The notes under the pieces were generated by a model. That model ran no database searches. It saw only the letters and a program-made list of their open reading frames with translations, and was not told the DNA's origin. Made by a program: the position numbers and the translations under genes. Shown piece after piece: positions 60,058-64,000 of a DNA stretch of 64,000 bases; within the stretch, counting starts at the first letter, position 1; every line of letters starts with the position of its first letter. Origin of the DNA: Polytrichum commune (lineage: Eukaryota > Streptophyta > Polytrichopsida > Polytrichales > Polytrichaceae); the NCBI GenBank assembly GCA_950295325.1, contig OX485806.1, positions 17,360,001-17,424,000 of the forward strand, given 5' to 3'.

Positions 60058-60243
60058 ATCCATGATAAAAACATGTGATTTGAATTTCTTGAATGTTGAA
60101 ATACTTATTTAAGAAGTTTGAAGCTATTTAGACTTCAAAAGCAATTGACTTGAATGTTTTGAACGTTGAAGGGTTCATTTTGAGAGCTTTAAAGGTATCT
60201 AGACTCTAATAACACATAATTTGAAAGTATATCCAAGTGTACG

Positions 60244-60960
60244 ATGACATCATTTGATAACGAAACTACTAGAGTTATTGAATAATTAAATGAAAGGAAC
60301 TTCAACTTTTGGAAGCTCAAAATTGAAATGTTATTTGCATTCATGGAACTTTTAGATATTGTGGATGGATATGATAAAGCTTCCCTTTCCAATGAAAATC
60401 TCAAAGTGATGAAATAGTACCAAAGGCACGTAAGGAAGACAATATGTATTATCGGTCTCAATTTGGTGGATAACTAACTTGCGCATATCAAAAGTTGTAA
60501 ACAACTTGCAGAGACATAGGAATTTTTTTTGTAATATTCTTGAAACAAAGAGTTTGTCCAATATCGTTTTTATTCGCTATAAGTTTTTTGTGTGCAAGAT
60601 GTAAAAAAACGACGACTTGTTGGACCACGTCAATTAGGTCAAGGCGTTCGTTGATCAACTTGTTTTTTTTAAGGTACCCGTGAAAGATGAACACATTATT
60701 ATGATTTTGCTTAAGAGTTTACCGGAATTGTACGAATACTTGATTACTGCCTTAAAGACGAAGCCAATAAATGAGCTTATGATATACTATCTAACGACGC
60801 GTTTGATGCACGAAATATCAAAACGCAAGAAAAATGAGCCCAAGATGATGATGCTGCCATAGTGTTGTGATAAAACAAAGGTGACAACTCATATTCGCGC
60901 CAAGGCACAAAGACATGTTTCTATTGCAGTATATCGGATCACATTATGTGTTTTTGCTAC
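60244..60960 (+). pseudogene. Ty1/copia gag remnant
   Basis: ATG at 60244 opens MTSFDNETTRVIE, then a stop, then LNERNFNFWKLKIEMLFAFM, the conserved N-terminal capsid block with its W..K...L pattern. The region runs to 60862 through MKDEHIIMILLKSLPELYEY (frame from 60680), the LLxSLPxxY motif of plant copia gag. A perfect zinc knuckle follows at 60916-60957: CFYCSISDHIMCFC, that is C-x2-C-x4-H-x4-C. At least five stops and several frame changes break the protein, so it cannot form capsids. It is directly followed by protease remains, as in all copia elements. Confidence 0.8.
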
Positions 60961-61029
60961 AAAACAAAGAACAAAGAGTGAGAAAATGCGAAAAATGCGT
61001 GGGACGACGACGACTACACATTTGTAATC

Positions 61030-61407
61030 CGTAATGGAGCACATTCCAAAAGCATGTGCAAGTTGATTGTGGTTTTGAAAGCCTCCAAACACATGACTTC
61101 GCATAGGAACACATTCAACACATATGAGTTAATCGCTCTACGTAATGTGTATTTGGATAATAATAATATTGATAAAGCCATCAGAACGGGATCCATCATT
61201 GTAGAAGGAATCGTAAAATATAATATCAACCGAATTCGTATGAAATATACATTCAACGTGCCCAAATTCAATGCCAATTTGCTATCAGTGTGTAAACTTG
61301 TGTTGAACGGTTTGAAGGTCCTATTCAACCTAAACAAATGCATTGTAAATCTTGTGATGGTGAAGTCATTGCAATTGTACTATGCTAAGGCAACTTGTAT
61401 AAAATAA
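61030..61407 (+). pseudogene. Copia protease remnant, catalytic Asp lost
   Basis: The frame 61054-61407 aligns with the aspartic protease region that sits between gag and integrase. KASKHMTSHRNTF corresponds to the family block (D-S/T-G-A-S-K-H-M), but the three residues that should read Asp-Ser-Gly here read Val-Leu-Lys. The catalytic aspartate is therefore gone by point changes. LLSVCKLVLNGLKVLFN matches the conserved NLLSVSKL region at the C-terminal end. The frame itself is open for 117 codons and flows into the pre-integrase domain. Confidence 0.75.
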
Positions 61408-61419
61408 ATTTAATAAAGG

Positions 61420-62270
61420 TGCATGAAGCGGATGCGGCCAACTTGGTGCAATATCCAACGGGAGATGGTGTGCTCAAATTTTGGCACTGCCGCCTTAATC
61501 ATTTGAACATGAAAGGTCTTCATAAGCTTCAAAACATGGTGAGTGACATGAATTTTAGCAAAATTTCATGTCCCACATTCTCGTTGTATTGCACAGCGTA
61601 CATTAAAGGCAAACATAATAGGGTTGCGTTTCCGAAGAATGAGGGGGGGAAGGTGAACGAGCAAGTTTTTGAAAATTGTGCATTTTGACATATGTGGCCC
61701 CATGAGGACCACATTTATGGATGGTACAAGATATTTTATGACCTGCATTGACAATTTTTTGAGGAAAATATAGTTGTTTGCGTTGAAGTCCAAAAGAGAG
61801 TGTTTAAGATGTTTAAGGAATTCAAGGCGTTTGTAGAGACGTAACCGGAGCATAAAATCAAGGCATTTCAATCGAACAACGACGGGAAGTTCGTTTTTAA
61901 GGCATTCAACCAACTTTTTAAAGGATCATGGCATTGAGAAGCAAACATCCACCCCGTATACGCTTTAACAAAATGGAGTGGCGGAATGTGCAAATCGCAC
62001 CAGCGTGGAGATGGCAAAAAACATGTTTCATGCTCAAACCCTTGATAAATCATTTTGGACGGAAGCGGTGGCCAATGCGGTTTACATACAAAACCGATAT
62101 CCAACGAGGACGTTGGACTCTATTACGCCTAAGAAAACATGAAGCGGGAGGAGGCCTTGCATTACACACATGCATTGCCTATATTAGGTGCCGGATGAAA
62201 AGATGGATAAGTTGGATGCACAGGGCACAAAATGTTTGTTTTTCGATTATTGTAAGTGAACTAAGACCTA
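61420..62270 (+). pseudogene. Copia integrase remnant
   Basis: The pre-integrase zinc region reads WHCRLNHLN then CTAYIKGKH: both His are kept, the first Cys is kept and the second is Tyr. The core begins HFDICGPM, with the first catalytic Asp (61687-61689) preserved. FQSNNDGKF at ~61866 is the block that normally reads FRSDNGGEF, so the second Asp is Asn (61875-61877). QNGVAECANR retains the catalytic Glu (61984-61986) just after an in-frame TAA. The three catalytic blocks lie in at least two different frames. The family order gag-protease-integrase-RT shows Ty1/copia rather than gypsy. Confidence 0.82.
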
Positions 62271-62565
62271 TAAGTTAATGTGTTTGCAAATTTAAAAAAT
62301 TCATAAAAATTGAGATGTAATTTTCATGAAGGATATCACGGGCGTTGAAAACGATTTGGAGATACGTCAAAGTGAGAGAAATGAAGGCCCTATAGTGGTT
62401 GTTGTGGACGAGTCTTCCAAATCATTTTTATGTGATGACGGTGAAGTGCAATGAGCAAGTGAGAGATCACTTAGTTGCAAATGAAAAAACAATCAAATAC
62501 TTGCGGAGAATGACAACCATATCGAGAGATCCGGCATTAAATGCATTCTCGCAATATGAACGGCC
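62271..62565 (+). other. Shortened linker; RT finger region deleted
   Basis: Linker phrases (VVVVDESSK at ~62395) pass within ~170 bp to the middle of RT. The usual 150-200 codons of linker and RT N terminus, including the W-K-A..E..L..N.TW block, are missing. Confidence 0.6.
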
Positions 62566-62949
62566 ATGAATTGGGAGATCCACCAAATGAACGTAAATAC
62601 GGCATTTCTTAATGGAGTATTTGAGGTGGAGATCTACGTGAATCAATTGGAGGATTTCATACAAGAGAGGAAAGAACACTTTGTGTGCAATCTCAAGAAA
62701 ATTTTATATAGGCCCAAGCAATTGCCTAGGGCGTGGTACCACAATATCGATTCATTCTTCATCAACGAGGGTTTTTGTTGTAGCGAAGTGGATCATTCGT
62801 TGTATGTCAAACAAACGGGTGAGTATTTGTTGGTGACAATCGTCTACATGGACGATTTGGTCATATTGGTAAGCAATGTAACCCAATTGAAGTGGTTCAA
62901 ATTGGAGCTCGATAAAGAATTTGAGATAAGCGATCTCAGAGAATTGTAA
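62566..62949 (+). pseudogene. Copia reverse transcriptase fragment
   Basis: An open frame of 127 codons carries MNWEIHQMNVNTAFLNG (family: QMDVKTAFLNG, with the catalytic Asp here Asn), EIYVNQLEDFIQ, LKKILYRPKQLPRAWY and the YMDDL catalytic box at 62845-62859 with both Asp kept. FEISDLREL ends the segment before a stop. The upstream Asp of motif A is lost, so catalysis would fail despite the intact YMDDL. It is the longest uninterrupted part of this element. Confidence 0.88.
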
Positions 62950-63000
62950 TATTACCTAAAAATAGTATCTAAAAGGAATAGAGAAGCATGTATCATCACT

Positions 63001-63830
63001 ATGAACCAAAGGAGCTACAACGAGGAGGTTCTCAAACATTTCAACACGGACGAATGCAAATTGGTCGGAACTCCGTTTGATGCAAATTTAAAATTGTTAA
63101 AACTTTTAGAGGAGGAATTTTGGAATGTACAAAAGAAAACAAAAGGTGATGCATACAAGGCTGAGGTAGGATCTCTCATGTATGCAATGGTGGCCACGAG
63201 GGCCGATATTGCATTTGCGGTGAGTATGGTGAGCCATTTCATGTTGAAGGCCTGTTCACCGCATAGGATGGTTGTAAAACGCATCATATGGTATTTGAAG
63301 GGCAGTTTGGACTTCAAATTATGCCTTAAAGGCAAGGATATTGCCTTCAGAGAATTTTGCAATGTGGATTGGGTAGGAGATGCAAACGTCCAGCGATCCA
63401 CCATGGGATAAGTGTTTCTTATTGGCGTTGGAGTCGTTTCGTGAAAATGCAAGAAACAACCAACCATTGCATTGTCTATGACAAAGGTGGAGTACATGGC
63501 CACTAGCCATTGAACGAAGAAAGCGGTTTGGCTTAGGCAATTTTTGGCAGATGTGGGATACATGCAAGAAGGATCGACATCCATCATGTGTGACAATTAA
63601 GGATGCATAACACTTGCAAAGAATTCCACACATCATTCTCGCACCAAACATATCGATGTACAACATCACTTCATTAGATAGAAACTAGAAAACCAAGAGA
63701 TGTGTTTGAAATATTGTCCAACAAAGGATATAATAGCGGACGTGCTAACCAAACCACTTGCAAAGGATAGGCATCAAGCATTAACAAATGCAATGGATTT
63801 AAAAGCCTTTGACTACTCGCAAAGTGGGAG
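63001..63830 (+). pseudogene. Copia RT C terminus and RNase H remnant
   Basis: The 136-codon frame 63001-63411 holds YKAEVGSLMYAMVATRADIA and HRMVVKRIIWYLKGSLDFKL, the hallmark G-S-L-M-Y..TRPDI and RYLKGT blocks. RNase H follows: FCNVDWVGD has Asn for the first catalytic Asp, MTKVEYMA stands for STTEAEY, and MCDN is followed by a stop. LTKPLAKDRH and a terminal DYSQSGSVEG region end the polyprotein just before the polypurine tract. Stops occur at about 63409, 63442, 63512, 63598 and 63678. Confidence 0.85.
63821..63830 (+). promoter_or_regulatory. Polypurine tract of the copia element
   Basis: AAAGTGGGAG sits exactly between the end of the polyprotein and the TGTAGAAGG LTR start, the normal place for plus-strand priming. 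Confidence 0.65.
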
Positions 63831-64000
63831 TGTAGAAGGTAGAGCCTTAGATTGCTCATAGTCAATATAAATGTAATGGATGAGGCATGAGAAACAATAA
63901 GGTTAGAATAAAGCTATAATGCTAGTCCAAAGAGGGATAAAAATTATCCCATATTATTTGTATGAACCAATGAAAGAAATAAAAGCAATAAAAGACAAAG
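63831..64000 (+). mobile_element. 3' LTR of the copia element, cut by window edge
   Basis: It begins TGTAGAAGGT directly after the polypurine tract; TG is the expected LTR start. Only 170 bp are visible, so neither length nor identity to the 5' LTR can be measured. Confidence 0.6.

Noticed and set aside
60193-60206. GGTATCTAGACTCT as copia primer-binding site
   Set aside because: It has a counterpart (GCTATTTAGACTTC) in a local ~65-bp duplication, so the earlier TTTGGTAT at 60044 is preferred, although also weak.
1-64000. CRISPR arrays, bacterial operons or phage genes
   Set aside because: No regularly spaced short repeats and no prokaryotic coding density; the sequence is clearly nuclear eukaryotic.

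Overview
The window looks like nuclear DNA of a land plant with a large, repeat-rich genome. The reasons are an AT-rich background, three CCCTAAA plant telomere units in a row (13180-13205), many plant-type MITEs, a decayed Ty1/copia retrotransposon and two kinds of decayed LINE. The exact lineage cannot be fixed by eye. The LINE types and the amount of very old repeat debris would suit a fern, lycophyte or gymnosperm, but that is a weak inference. I found no intact host gene, rRNA, CRISPR array or credible tRNA gene. Almost every long open frame is short, GC-rich by chance, or a shadow of transposon debris.

Layout. 1-13 kb: unannotated repeat debris with a tRNA-derived SINE-like unit (1.57 kb), a decayed minus-strand coding fragment (3.4-4.0 kb) interrupted by a tiny A-tailed insertion with a 16-bp target duplication, a 219-bp MITE (4.87 kb) and a 1.07-kb PIF/Harbinger element with a truncated transposase (6.5-7.6 kb). 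13-29 kb: the densest MITE zone. It holds four more members of the same GGGCC-ended PIF/Harbinger group, two Tourist-like MITEs, a 93-bp element with a 10-bp target duplication, two pogo/Emigrant-type MITEs, and a GC-rich island (19.6-20.04 kb). 29-39 kb: tandem duplications, two foldback repeats (the larger about 1.1 kb), another 217-bp MITE and a hAT-like MITE. 39.9-41.1 kb: 3' half of a LINE. 41-46.5 kb: no recognisable gene, one tandem duplication. 46.6-47.9 kb: a pogo/Tigger-like DNA transposon with a dead transposase. 48.2-49.4 kb: a striking foldback element with ~505-bp arms and a perfect 11-bp target duplication. 49.85-54.3 kb: a strongly C-rich, G-poor region holding a second LINE with RNase H. 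54.3-59.6 kb: tandem-repeat-bearing debris. 59.6-64 kb: a dead copia element whose 3' LTR runs off the right edge.

The window is best read as a stack of transposon insertions of different ages. The most unusual parts are the two long foldbacks, the CACTA-starting but TA-flanked 217-219-bp MITE family, the six-locus PIF/Harbinger family with one transposase-bearing relative, and the many long poly(dG:dC) runs. No autonomous, intact element was found.
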